A stretch of 6,422 nt of DNA from Chloroflexota bacterium (GCA_016196905.1 JACPWV010000112.1:1-6422); one strand, 5' to 3'. Positions 1 through 5,650 are shown, numbered from the stretch's first letter. The notes: generated by a model not told the origin, from the letters alone. Program-made: numbers and translations.

Positions 1-181
1 AGGTTGAGCGTTCCAGTTGGTTTCGTCGAATGCCCAGGCTGCTGGTGGCGTTGGCTTGTGGGTCGATGTCCACTAAGAGCACCTTGTAGCTATCCGCGGC
101 CATGTAGGCAGCCACGCTGATGGCGGTGGTAGTTTTGCCGACACCTCCCTTTTGGTTGGCCAGGGTTAGGATGCGGGCCAT
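1..181 (-). CDS. parA: ParA/Soj-family partition ATPase, N-terminal fragment
   Basis: This is the first 60 codons of a ParA/Soj-type P-loop ATPase, which runs off the left edge. The deviant Walker A motif KGGVGKTT is at residues 11-18, with the signature lysine K11 and catalytic K16. The second conserved block, [11 protein letters not shown] at residues 34-44, carries the Walker A' aspartate D40. In this family ATP-dependent dimers bind DNA non-specifically and, with a ParB partner, segregate chromosomal or plasmid DNA. Start ATG at 181 is supported by a purine-rich AAAGGGTGG (189-197) seven bases upstream and by homology beginning at the first residues. The gap to the preceding kinase gene is 4 nt, so it is probably the last or a late gene of the rpmH operon. 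The C-terminal half, which would separate Soj from MinD-like relatives or show a parB neighbour, is outside the window. Confidence 0.93.
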   Translation of the reverse strand, partial: MARILTLANQKGGVGKTTTAISVAAYMAADSYKVLLVDIDPQANATSSLGIRRNQLERST

Positions 182-185
182 CCGG

Positions 186-1019
186 CTACCACCCTTTCGC
201 CAGCAGTTCCTCAACCCTGGCGCGGTCGGGCACGCCGGCCAGCCCGGGCCCGGTCACCGAGAGGGAGGCGGTGGCGACGGCGAAGGGCAATGACTGCCAC
301 GGATCCCCGGTCTCCCACAGCCGGATCAAAAAGGCGGCAGCGAAGACGTCCCCTGCTCCGGTGAGGTCCACCACCTCTACTTGCGGGGCAGGGTGATGCT
401 CCACCCGGCCCTGATGATACAGGGTGGCGCCTCGTTCGCCTTGGGTTTCCACGGCCAGCCGAGCCAGGGGGAAGAGTTCGCGCAAGGCGGCGGCCTCCCC
501 CTGCAGGTCCTCCTCGCTGACGATCAGCGCGTCGATCTGAGGCAGGAGCTCTGGCACCGGCTCCCAGCCGCTGGGCTGGATTCGGGCTCGGTCGTCCCAA
601 CGACGTAACCAACCCTGGGCGGTGAGCCCCAGCAGGTTAGCCGCGAAGTGCTCGATCATTTCTTCATCGAACTCGCGGGCGATGGGGCCCAGGTGGACAA
701 CGGGCGTTTTTCGCCAGGCGGCGGGGACTGCCTGGATCGCTATGGGTCGGGCCCGGCTGTAGAGGAATTGGACGCGCTGGCCGCTCTGGTAGACGTTGCG
801 AAAGGTGGTGCTGGCCTCGGAGAGGAGCACATGGGTTTGGATCTCGCTGGGGAGGTCGCCCAACTCCACATCCGGCCCACAGCTAGTGAGCATAGCTGCC
901 CGGCGCCCCAACCTGTGCGCGGTGACCGCAGAGTAGGCTACCGTGCCGCCCAGTCGGTAGCCCTGCTCGAGGAGGTCCTTAGCCAAATGACCAACAGCCA
1001 GGAACTCCGGGGCATCCAT
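186..1019 (-). CDS. PfkB/ribokinase-family sugar or nucleoside kinase, substrate unknown
   Basis: The 277-residue product is a ribokinase-fold kinase. The N-terminal glycine-rich substrate-side motif is at residues 23-38 ([16 protein letters not shown]). The C-terminal PfkB signature [13 protein letters not shown] is at 218-230, with D224 as the expected catalytic base and the GAGD anion hole at 221-224. Such enzymes use ATP to phosphorylate a sugar, nucleoside or related alcohol in the cytoplasm, but nothing here fixes the substrate. At 277 residues it is slightly shorter than the usual roughly 300. I chose ATG at 1019 because the family's first beta strand ([13 protein letters not shown]) begins just after it. 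The frame stays open to 1274, but that extension is low-complexity and lies inside jag. No clear ribosome binding site precedes 1019, and the 8 nt gap to the jag stop suggests translational coupling. It is followed 4 nt later by parA. Confidence 0.88.
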   Translation of the reverse strand: MDAPEFLAVGHLAKDLLEQGYRLGGTVAYSAVTAHRLGRRAAMLTSCGPDVELGDLPSEIQTHVLLSEASTTFRNVYQSGQRVQFLYSRARPIAIQAVPAAWRKTPVVHLGPIAREFDEEMIEHFAANLLGLTAQGWLRRWDDRARIQPSGWEPVPELLPQIDALIVSEEDLQGEAAALRELFPLARLAVETQGERGATLYHQGRVEHHPAPQVEVVDLTGAGDVFAAAFLIRLWETGDPWQSLPFAVATASLSVTGPGLAGVPDRARVEELLAKGW

Positions 1020-1027
1020 GCGAAGGG

Positions 1028-1720
1028 TCAGGAGGGCTTCTTGGGGTGAATCACTACCTTGCGCTCTTCCCCCTCCCCACTGCTTTGGGTGGTGACCAGG
1101 GCGTGGTCGCGCAGCGCTAGGTGAACGATGCGCCGTTCGTGGGGCGGCATCGGCTCCAGCGCTACCGGTCGGCCTTCGGCCTGCGCGCGCTGGGCCATGC
1201 GCAGAGCCAGCTCCTGCAGGGTTGTCTGGCGACGTTCTGTGTAGCCGTCGATATCCACCACCACCCCCACCCATCGCTGCGCGCGCCGGCTGGTGAGCAG
1301 GCGGGTAAGGTACTGCAGAGCGCGCAGGGTCTCCCCCCGTCGACCGATGAGGATGCCCAGATCCCGCCCCTTCACATCCAGGAGGATGGTCGGCTCGCCT
1401 TCGGGCGTGCCTTCCGTTTCGACACGGCGGCTGATCCTGGCGTGGATGCCCATCCCCACCAGCAATTTCTCCAGGACCTCCTGGGCCACCCGGGCCGCCT
1501 CTCGGGCCGAGGCGAGTCCGGCGGGCGCAGCCGGGGAGGTGAGGCTGACCCGCACCTGGGCCTCCTCCAGAACCAAGCCCAGCAGCCCCCGGGTACCGGG
1601 GTGGATCACTTCTATCTCCACTTGATCCCGGGTGGCCTGGAGCTGGGCCAGCGCCTTCTCGACCGCCTCCTCGACGGTCTTGCCGCTAACCTCGAGGCTT
1701 CTTCTCTCGCTTACGCTCAT
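1028..1720 (-). CDS. jag: Jag/KhpB (SpoIIIJ-associated) KH-R3H RNA-binding protein
   Basis: The 230-residue protein has the full Jag architecture. The Jag-N domain spans about residues 7-57 (SLEVSGKTVEEAV, then GTRGLLGLV). An Ala-rich linker follows. The KH domain spans about 75-160 with the RNA-contacting GxxG loop as IGRRGETL at 125-132. The R3H domain spans about 165-226 with its Arg-x3-His signature R196/H200 in HERRIVH. Members bind RNA as a partner of KhpA and affect cell elongation and division in Gram-positive bacteria. Co-location with yidC is ancient and gave the name Jag (associated gene of spoIIIJ). The ATG at 1720 lies inside the end of yidC, giving a 35 nt overlap in a different frame. 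No later ATG or GTG precedes the conserved Jag-N core, so the overlap is probably real and implies translational coupling. Confidence 0.95.
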   Translation of the reverse strand: MSVSERRSLEVSGKTVEEAVEKALAQLQATRDQVEIEVIHPGTRGLLGLVLEEAQVRVSLTSPAAPAGLASAREAARVAQEVLEKLLVGMGIHARISRRVETEGTPEGEPTILLDVKGRDLGILIGRRGETLRALQYLTRLLTSRRAQRWVGVVVDIDGYTERRQTTLQELALRMAQRAQAEGRPVALEPMPPHERRIVHLALRDHALVTTQSSGEGEERKVVIHPKKPS

Positions 1721-2501
1721 TGCGGGCCGCTCGGGCAGGGGTCGGCTTTGGCCGCAGCCCGCCCCACCCGGTGGTGAAGTATTGGGTGATGATGCCGATG
1801 AGGCCGGAAGTGACCCAGTAGAGGGCCAGGCCGGAGGGAACGCTGAGGGTGAACCAGCCGAACATGATGGGCATCATCCACTGCATGGTTTGGGTCATGG
1901 AGGCCTGTTGGGGGTCGCTCACCGGCACGCTGACCATCTTCTGCTGGACCCAGGTGGTGACCACCACGATGATGGGCAGGATGGGTATGAGAATCGGCAG
2001 GAAGGGCAATAGAGGGAGGCCAGGATCGGGCTGGTCCAATCTCAGCCAAAGAAAATGGTTGTTGATGGGGATCACCTGGCGAGCCAGATCGTGGAGGGGA
2101 GGATAGATGAATTGGAACAGGGACAGCAGCTGCTCGGGAGCGCTCCCCAGCACTTGAATGATGGCCTGATAAAGAGCGATCCAAATCGGCATTTGGATGA
2201 CTAGCGGGAGGCAGCCGCCCAGAGGATTGATCCCCCGCTCCCGATACAGCTTCATGGTTTCCTCGGTCAGCTTCTCCCGGTCCTTGGCGTACTTCTTCTG
2301 CAGGGCCTGGATCTGCGGCTGCAGCTCCTGCATGGCCTTGGTGGAGCGCAGCTGCTGTCGATTGAGCGGTTGAGTCAGCAGGCGCACCACTATGGTGAGC
2401 CCCACGATCGCCACGGCAAAATTCTGAAAAAGGCCGGCGTAGAGCAAGAACAGCAGATTGATCATCGGCTGCTGGATGAGGATATTCCAAACGTCGATCA
2501 T
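1686..2501 (-). CDS. yidC: YidC/Oxa1-family membrane protein insertase, short type
   Basis: The 271-residue product is a short YidC/Oxa1/SpoIIIJ insertase without the large periplasmic P1 domain of proteobacterial YidC. It inserts membrane proteins alone or with SecYEG. The N-terminal hydrophobic segment is about 13-40, ending in R40 (LTIVVRLLTQPLN), which matches the essential groove arginine. A charged cytoplasmic hairpin follows at about 48-92 (coiled-coil-like). Then come NPLGGCLPLVIQMPIWIALY at 92-111, two further hydrophobic segments at 160-186 and 207-220, and the family motif PSGLALYW at 222-229. The tail is basic (257-270). Unlike SpoIIIJ of Firmicutes, I see no lipobox cysteine. Start ATG 2501 is well fixed: AAGGGAG (2509-2515) lies 7 nt upstream, and the beta-propeller gene ends only 3 nt before. 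The 3' end overlaps jag by 35 nt. Confidence 0.96.
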   Translation of the reverse strand: MIDVWNILIQQPMINLLFLLYAGLFQNFAVAIVGLTIVVRLLTQPLNRQQLRSTKAMQELQPQIQALQKKYAKDREKLTEETMKLYRERGINPLGGCLPLVIQMPIWIALYQAIIQVLGSAPEQLLSLFQFIYPPLHDLARQVIPINNHFLWLRLDQPDPGLPLLPFLPILIPILPIIVVVTTWVQQKMVSVPVSDPQQASMTQTMQWMMPIMFGWFTLSVPSGLALYWVTSGLIGIITQYFTTGWGGLRPKPTPARAARNERKREKKPRG

Positions 2502-2504
2502 GGC

Positions 2505-3608
2505 TCAGCTCCCTTGCGGGGAAGGCGTGGCGGGCGCACGGTCGGTGGCGATCTGCCAGACCAGGCTGCCGTCCTGCACCTTCAAAGCGTAGACCATGCG
2601 GTCATAACTGCTCACATATACAACCCCCTCTCCCAGTACAGGGGTGGCCAGGATCTGGCCAATGCGTTCCTTCGCCGGGTACTCCCAGGCGCGCTCTCCC
2701 GTATCCGACTGCACAGCGTAAACCACTCCCTCGGCCGAGGCGATGATCAGGAGATCGTTAGCCAGAATGGGTGAGGCGCGTACGGGTCCCCCGGTGGTGA
2801 ATTCCCACAATTTCTCGCCCGTTCGCGTATCCAGAGCGTACACCCGATGATCCAACGAGCCGACGAAGAGGCGGTCTCCGCTGGCGGTGGGCATGGACCA
2901 AACCCATCCTTCCGTAGGGAACTCCCACACCTTTTCCCCGCTACCCACATCCACAGCGTAGACTTTATTATCCAAGGACCCAAAAAACACTAGGCCATCC
3001 TCTGCCGTGGGCGCGCCGGAGATGGCTCCCCCGGCCTCGAACTGCCAGCGCACGGCCCCGTTGGCAGGGTCGAGAGCATACAGTCTGTGATCGTAGGAGC
3101 CCACCAGGAGCAGGCCCTCGGCCGTGGCCGGCCCGGCCCAGATCCGAGCCCCGGTCGTGGATTGCCATTTGAGCGTTCCCTGCTCGGCGTCCAGTGCGTA
3201 TAGCTTTCCATCAGAGGAGGGCACGTAGAGCGAGCCGTCCGCGATGAGCGGGTCAGCCACGATGCCCCCCAGCGAGCCCTCGCGGGGGTAGCGCCACACC
3301 TCAGCGCCCGTCGCGGCGTCCAAGGCGTACACGCGACCGGCGAAGGTGCCCAAATAGACTAGGCCCTCGGCCAACACGGGCCTGGCGTAGAGGGGTTCTG
3401 GGTGTCCATCTTCGGTGGGGAATCTCCAGAGTTCCTCTCCGGAGGCTGCCTCCAACGCATAGAGTCGCCCGCCCACCGACCCCACGTAGAGAGTCCCTCC
3501 CGCCAAAGTCGGGCTGGACCAGCCGCTGCCAGAAGCAGCCCCACAACCGACGGCCAGGAAGAGGAGGAACGGAAGCGTTAAGGCGAGAGGCTTGGGCATG
3601 AACTCCAT
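2505..3608 (-). CDS. Eight-bladed PQQ-like beta-propeller lipoprotein (BamB-like fold)
   Basis: The 367-residue protein has a hydrophobic signal (about 8-21) ending in a lipobox-like AVGC, with Cys22 as the probable lipidated residue. It should therefore be anchored outside the cytoplasmic membrane. Residues 29-356 form eight PQQ/YWTD-like repeats at about 29-72, 73-115, 116-155, 156-195, 196-235, 236-275, 276-318 and 319-356. Each has a variant of L/VYxGS...G..YALDxxTGExxWxF. Eight blades make a closed propeller, as in BamB or quinoprotein dehydrogenases. No catalytic PQQ site, calcium site or haem motif is visible, so a scaffold role fits better than an enzyme; that is inference. A Pro/Ser/Thr tail ends it. 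Two ATGs compete (3608 and 3599) and neither has a strong binding site. Both keep the signal peptide. It sits 18 nt after yidD and 3 nt before yidC, where the standard operon has no gene. Confidence 0.92.
   Translation of the reverse strand: MEFMPKPLALTLPFLLFLAVGCGAASGSGWSSPTLAGGTLYVGSVGGRLYALEAASGEELWRFPTEDGHPEPLYARPVLAEGLVYLGTFAGRVYALDAATGAEVWRYPREGSLGGIVADPLIADGSLYVPSSDGKLYALDAEQGTLKWQSTTGARIWAGPATAEGLLLVGSYDHRLYALDPANGAVRWQFEAGGAISGAPTAEDGLVFFGSLDNKVYAVDVGSGEKVWEFPTEGWVWSMPTASGDRLFVGSLDHRVYALDTRTGEKLWEFTTGGPVRASPILANDLLIIASAEGVVYAVQSDTGERAWEYPAKERIGQILATPVLGEGVVYVSSYDRMVYALKVQDGSLVWQIATDRAPATPSPQGS
2509..2515 (-). promoter_or_regulatory. Ribosome binding site of yidC
   Basis: AAGGGAG on the minus strand ends 7 nt before the yidC ATG at 2501. 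It lies within the last codons of the upstream beta-propeller gene, whose stop codon falls between it and the ATG. This fixes the yidC start and couples the two genes. Confidence 0.75.
2541..3524 (-). repeat. Eight imperfect tandem coding repeats (propeller blades), 120-130 bp each
   Basis: A gcgta-type core encoding the Tyr-Ala of YALD recurs near 2586, 2716, 2836, 2956, 3076, 3196, 3325 and 3456 on the + strand. The spacing is almost exactly 120 bp across the central copies and 129-130 bp at the two ends. The repeat is clear at protein level and only partial at DNA level, so it reflects an old blade duplication rather than a recent tandem array. Confidence 0.8.
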
Positions 3609-3626
3609 CGAGCTCGTCGCGGCCGG

Positions 3627-3839
3627 CTAGGGAACCGGGTCGTAGCCTCCAGCATGGAAGGGGTGGCATCGACTCAAGCGTTTGAGCGTCAGCCAACCGC
3701 CCATCAAGGCCCCGTATTTGGCGATGGCTTGGTAGCCGTATTGAGAGCAGGAGGGGTGGAAACGGCAACTGGGGGGCAGGGCCTGGGAGAGGGTGCGTTG
3801 GTAAAGACGAATGGCTCCCAGCAGGATCCGGGTCAACAT
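3627..3839 (-). CDS. yidD: YidD, membrane protein insertion efficiency factor
   Basis: The 70-residue product is a typical YidD (DUF37/haemolytic domain) protein. It has an amphipathic N-terminus ([17 protein letters not shown]) and the three family landmarks: [10 protein letters not shown] (25-34), the central [14 protein letters not shown] segment (42-55), and [13 protein letters not shown] (58-70) at the C-terminus. The cysteines are C25, C31 and C58. YidD is a small inner-membrane-associated protein that assists YidC-dependent insertion and is usually encoded between rnpA and yidC, as here. The start at 3839 is well supported: AGGAGG lies 6 nt upstream and homology begins at MLTRIL. The in-frame ATG at 3872 would add 11 unconserved residues and overlap rnpA. 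The length is within the usual 70-85. Confidence 0.95.
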   Translation of the reverse strand: MLTRILLGAIRLYQRTLSQALPPSCRFHPSCSQYGYQAIAKYGALMGGWLTLKRLSRCHPFHAGGYDPVP

Positions 3840-3845
3840 GTGGGT

Positions 3846-3851
3846 CCTCCT
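3846..3851 (-). promoter_or_regulatory. Ribosome binding site of yidD overlapping the rnpA stop codon
   Basis: AGGAGG on the minus strand shares bases with the rnpA stop TAG (3850-3852) and ends 6 nt before the yidD ATG at 3839. This decides the yidD start against the longer frame and indicates termination-reinitiation coupling. Confidence 0.85.
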
Positions 3852-4209
3852 AGGCGCGCTGCTGGCCGGCATCGCCCTGCAGCAGATTCCCCCGCGCCAG
3901 CAGTACCTCGATGGCTCGGTCCACCTGGTGATAGCTCGCCTCGCGGATGGGAGCGCGGGCGATGAGCACCAGGTCGCGGCCAGGTAGGATGTGTTCCCTC
4001 CGGCGGCGCACCGCCTCGCGCATCCGGCGGCGGGCCTTGTTGCGCGCGGTGGCCTTCCCGATGCGTCGGCTCACCGAGAAGCCGAATCGGCTGAAAGGCA
4101 GGCCATTGGCTCGGGCGGAGAGGACCAGCAGGGGATGGGACCAGGAGTGACCCTCCCGACGAACTCTCTGAAAGTCTTGGTTGGAGCGTAGGCGAGATGG
4201 GCGCTTCAT
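3850..4209 (-). CDS. rnpA: Ribonuclease P protein component (C5 protein)
   Basis: The 119-residue basic protein is the RNase P protein subunit, which binds the catalytic RNA and the 5' leader of precursor tRNA. The family start [19 protein letters not shown] (2-20) is present. So is [20 protein letters not shown] (42-61), which includes the RNR-type motif [10 protein letters not shown] at 56-65. DLVLIARAP (79-87) follows. Length agrees with the usual 110-130. I place the start at ATG 4209, where family homology begins. An in-frame ATG at 4251 would add 14 Pro/Gly-rich residues read through a hairpin. No convincing Shine-Dalgarno precedes 4209. It lies between rpmH (48 nt gap) and yidD (10 nt gap), its classic position. 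Confidence 0.93.
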   Translation of the reverse strand: MKRPSRLRSNQDFQRVRREGHSWSHPLLVLSARANGLPFSRFGFSVSRRIGKATARNKARRRMREAVRRRREHILPGRDLVLIARAPIREASYHQVDRAIEVLLARGNLLQGDAGQQRA

Positions 4210-4222
4210 GGGGCCCGGCGGC

Positions 4223-4241
4223 GCCCCGACCGCGTCGGGGC
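4223..4241 (-). other. Perfect 8 bp hairpin in the rpmH-rnpA spacer
   Basis: The transcript reads GCCCCGAC, a GCG loop, then GTCGGGGC: eight G/C-rich pairs ending 13 nt upstream of the rnpA ATG. No T-run follows, so it is not a standard terminator. It could limit rnpA translation, set an mRNA processing site between L34 and RnpA, or attenuate transcription. It also makes the longer rnpA start at 4251 less attractive. Confidence 0.6.
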
Positions 4242-4257
4242 TGGTTCTCATACCGCC

Positions 4258-4398
4258 TCATGTCGGCGTTAACCGCTGGCGCCCCTTGAGTCGGCGCGAC
4301 TTGAGCACCCGGCGGCCGCCGGAGGTGCGCATGCGCGCGCGGAAGCCGTGGGTGCGTTGTCTTTTGCGAACCTTGGGTTGATAGGTGCGCTTAGGCAT
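4258..4398 (-). CDS. rpmH: Large ribosomal subunit protein bL34
   Basis: The 46-residue, strongly basic protein begins [19 protein letters not shown] and continues [17 protein letters not shown], the near-invariant L34 pattern. It binds 23S rRNA in the 50S subunit. It is first in the operon, 24 nt downstream of the predicted transcription start near 4422. There is only a weak purine-rich stretch (GAG) before the ATG at 4398. Length is normal (44-46 in most bacteria), with a slightly longer C-terminal tail (KGRQRLTPT). In many bacteria dnaA lies divergently upstream of rpmH. Here the upstream gene is a nicotinate phosphoribosyltransferase on the same strand. Confidence 0.97.
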   Translation of the reverse strand: MPKRTYQPKVRKRQRTHGFRARMRTSGGRRVLKSRRLKGRQRLTPT

Positions 4399-4428
4399 CT
4401 CGAACTCTAGGGGAGGCTTGTTAATCTG

Positions 4429-4457
4429 ATTATAGTCGAGGGGATAGCCGACCGCAA
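4429..4457 (-). promoter_or_regulatory. Sigma70-type promoter of the rpmH operon
   Basis: On the minus strand a -35 TTGCGG (4452-4457) and a perfect -10 TATAAT (4429-4434) are separated by exactly 17 bp. Transcription would start near 4422, about 24 nt before the rpmH ATG. It lies in the intergenic region after the phosphoribosyltransferase gene and is the best promoter for the eight downstream genes. Confidence 0.82.
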
Positions 4458-4513
4458 ATGTCTGAGCACGGAAGTCTTGATGATCCTGCCTGCCGAGTAG
4501 CGTGTGCTAGCGA

Positions 4514-4538
4514 AGGTCGATGAGTCGCTCGTCGACCT
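4514..4538 (-). terminator. Candidate terminator hairpin at the end of the phosphoribosyltransferase gene
   Basis: On the minus strand AGGTCGA and TCGACCT pair, with one inner mismatch, then GAG/CTC around a CGA loop, giving a stem of about 10 pairs. It overlaps the TAG stop of the upstream gene. No T-run follows (CTTCGCTAGC), so it is weak by intrinsic-terminator rules. It may be Rho-assisted or only an mRNA 3' stabiliser. Confidence 0.35.
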
Positions 4539-5532
4539 AGCCGATGGTCTTCTTCAGTCTGGGGTTGGCGATCTCGCCCGGGATCCGCCCGCGCTTGGCG
4601 ATGGGCACCCCCTCGATGGCCTTGATATCGGCGGTGAAGTCGATAGGAGATGAGGAGCTGATGGCGCTTCCCACCCCATAGGCATCTACCGGCGCCCCTT
4701 CGTCTTTAAACCGACGAATCTTCTCCAGGTGCACCCCACCGCTGACCACGATCTTCACCTTTGAGTAACCCGCACCATCCAGCCGCGCCCGGACCTCCTT
4801 GATCAGATCGGGCGTCACGCCCCCGCGCTCGGAGGGGGTGTCCAGGCGCACTCCCCAGAGTCGATCTCCCAGCGCTTGAGCCACCCGCAAGGCCTCTTCG
4901 ACCTCGTCTCTGAAGGTATCTACGAGCACGATGCGCTGCACCTCCGGGGGCATATGCCGGTCGAAGGCCGTGGCGGCCTTCACTGTATCACCCCAGATCA
5001 GCACCATGGCGTGGGGGATAGTGCCGCTGGGATCGATCCCGCCCAAACGGGCCCCGGCGGGGGTGGCGCAGCTAGCGCAGCCGCCCACCAGCGCTGCGTA
5101 TTCCAGCCGAGCGGCGACCTCGGGGTGGACATGGCGCGCGCCGAAGGAGATGACCGGGGTAGGTCTGGCCGCCTCGACCACGGCTCGGGCGGCGCTGGCC
5201 CAGCCGCTCTCCTGGGCCAGGATGCCGAGATAGGCCGTCTCGTAGATAGCGAAGGAAAGATAGGGGGCACGGATGCGCAGCACCACCTCCTTCTCGCGCA
5301 TCATCTCGCCTTCTTCCAGGGCCCATACCTGGCTGCCCTGGGGGAGGACGCGGCGTAAGAGGGCGATCACCTCCCGCATCCCACACAGGATCCCGTCGCG
5401 GGCGGGGAAGACCTCCATGGTGACCACCGGGTTGAGGCCCACTTTTTGTAGTATCTCGCGAGTGCGCAAAAAGTAGACGTCGGCCGTGTGCCCTTCCACC
5501 ACGATCTGCGCTGGATCGAATAGGTCCGCCAT
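4537..5532 (-). CDS. pncB: Nicotinate phosphoribosyltransferase, short form
   Basis: The 331-residue enzyme should convert nicotinate plus PRPP to nicotinate mononucleotide, usually with ATP hydrolysis, in NAD salvage. The substrate-entry motif HTADVYF is at 15-21. ISFGARHVHP (128-137) holds the conserved arginine. GTIPHA (170-175) carries H174, matching the phosphorylated or catalytic histidine of the family. VDTFRDE (204-210), RLDTPSERG (229-237), VSGGV (263-267) and GVGSA (286-290) are the phosphate and ribose loops of the type II PRTase barrel. It is shorter than E. coli PncB (about 400) and resembles compact archaeal, thermophile or clostridial forms. The start at 5532 has a strong AAGGAGG five bases upstream. 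The neighbouring nicotinamidase supplies its substrate. Nicotinamide phosphoribosyltransferase is possible but less likely beside a nicotinamidase. Confidence 0.9.
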   Translation of the reverse strand: MADLFDPAQIVVEGHTADVYFLRTREILQKVGLNPVVTMEVFPARDGILCGMREVIALLRRVLPQGSQVWALEEGEMMREKEVVLRIRAPYLSFAIYETAYLGILAQESGWASAARAVVEAARPTPVISFGARHVHPEVAARLEYAALVGGCASCATPAGARLGGIDPSGTIPHAMVLIWGDTVKAATAFDRHMPPEVQRIVLVDTFRDEVEEALRVAQALGDRLWGVRLDTPSERGGVTPDLIKEVRARLDGAGYSKVKIVVSGGVHLEKIRRFKDEGAPVDAYGVGSAISSSSPIDFTADIKAIEGVPIAKRGRIPGEIANPRLKKTIG

Positions 5533-5537
5533 GCTCC

Positions 5538-5544
5538 CCTCCTT
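5538..5544 (-). promoter_or_regulatory. Ribosome binding site of pncB
   Basis: AAGGAGG on the minus strand, a full Shine-Dalgarno match, ends 5 nt before the ATG at 5532. It rules out the longer out-of-frame alternatives around it. Confidence 0.85.
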
Positions 5545-5573
5545 CGGGATGCGCTGGATTGGATCGAGAAAGA

Positions 5574-5598
5574 GGCTCGTCTGATTGTATCACGAGCC
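5574..5598. promoter_or_regulatory. Perfect 7+7 bp inverted repeat over the pncB promoter, candidate operator
   Basis: GGCTCGT (5574-5580) and ACGAGCC (5592-5598) are exact inverted repeats around an 11 bp AT-richer centre. That centre contains the -10 element of the pncB promoter. The dyad spacing (about 18 bp centre to centre) suits a dimeric repressor binding across the -10 region. The predicted start point near 5577 lies within one arm, so a hairpin in the mRNA is less likely than a DNA site. The binding protein is unknown. The arms do not resemble the NrtR or NiaR sites I remember. Confidence 0.5.
5584..5592 (-). promoter_or_regulatory. Extended -10 promoter of pncB
   Basis: The minus strand reads TGATACAAT, an extended -10 (TGN plus a five-of-six -10 hexamer). 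No good -35 is found 16-18 bp upstream, as is usual for extended -10 promoters. The start point would be near 5577, giving a leader of about 45 nt. It lies just after the pncA terminator, so pncB seems separately transcribed. Confidence 0.65.
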
Positions 5599-5620
5599 GA
5601 GACCGAGGGTGCCTGGCCAC

Positions 5621-5650
5621 AAAAAAAGCGCCCGAGCAAATCTCGGACGC
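5621..5650 (-). terminator. Intrinsic terminator after pncA
   Basis: On the minus strand GCGTCCGAG and CTCGGGCGC form a nine-pair stem (one T-G) with an ATTTG loop, followed directly by seven T residues. It begins 26 nt after the pncA stop codon. It is unidirectional, since the T-run is only on this strand. Confidence 0.93.

Noticed and set aside
1020..1274. N-terminal extension of the PfkB kinase by 85 residues
   Set aside because: It is low-complexity Gly/Pro/Arg-rich, lies wholly within the jag coding region in another frame, and kinase homology starts only after ATG 1019.
2541..3524. CRISPR-like or mobile repeat array
   Set aside because: The periodic signal comes from coding repeats in frame with one protein, with diverged DNA and no unique spacers.
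3840..3872. Longer yidD starting at 3872
   Set aside because: A full AGGAGG lies at the right distance from ATG 3839, and the added residues are unconserved and overlap rnpA.
4210..4251. Longer rnpA starting at 4251
   Set aside because: The extra 14 residues are unlike RnpA N-termini and are read through a hairpin; family homology begins at ATG 4209. Kept only as a point to test.
3833..4261. Alternative minus-strand frame of 142 codons across rnpA
   Set aside because: It starts with ATGA at the rpmH stop, but its Pro/Gly/Arg-rich translation matches nothing, while the rnpA frame carries all conserved motifs.
4399..4536. Replication origin between pncB and rpmH
   Set aside because: No DnaA boxes, no repeated 9-mers and no long AT-rich tract were seen.
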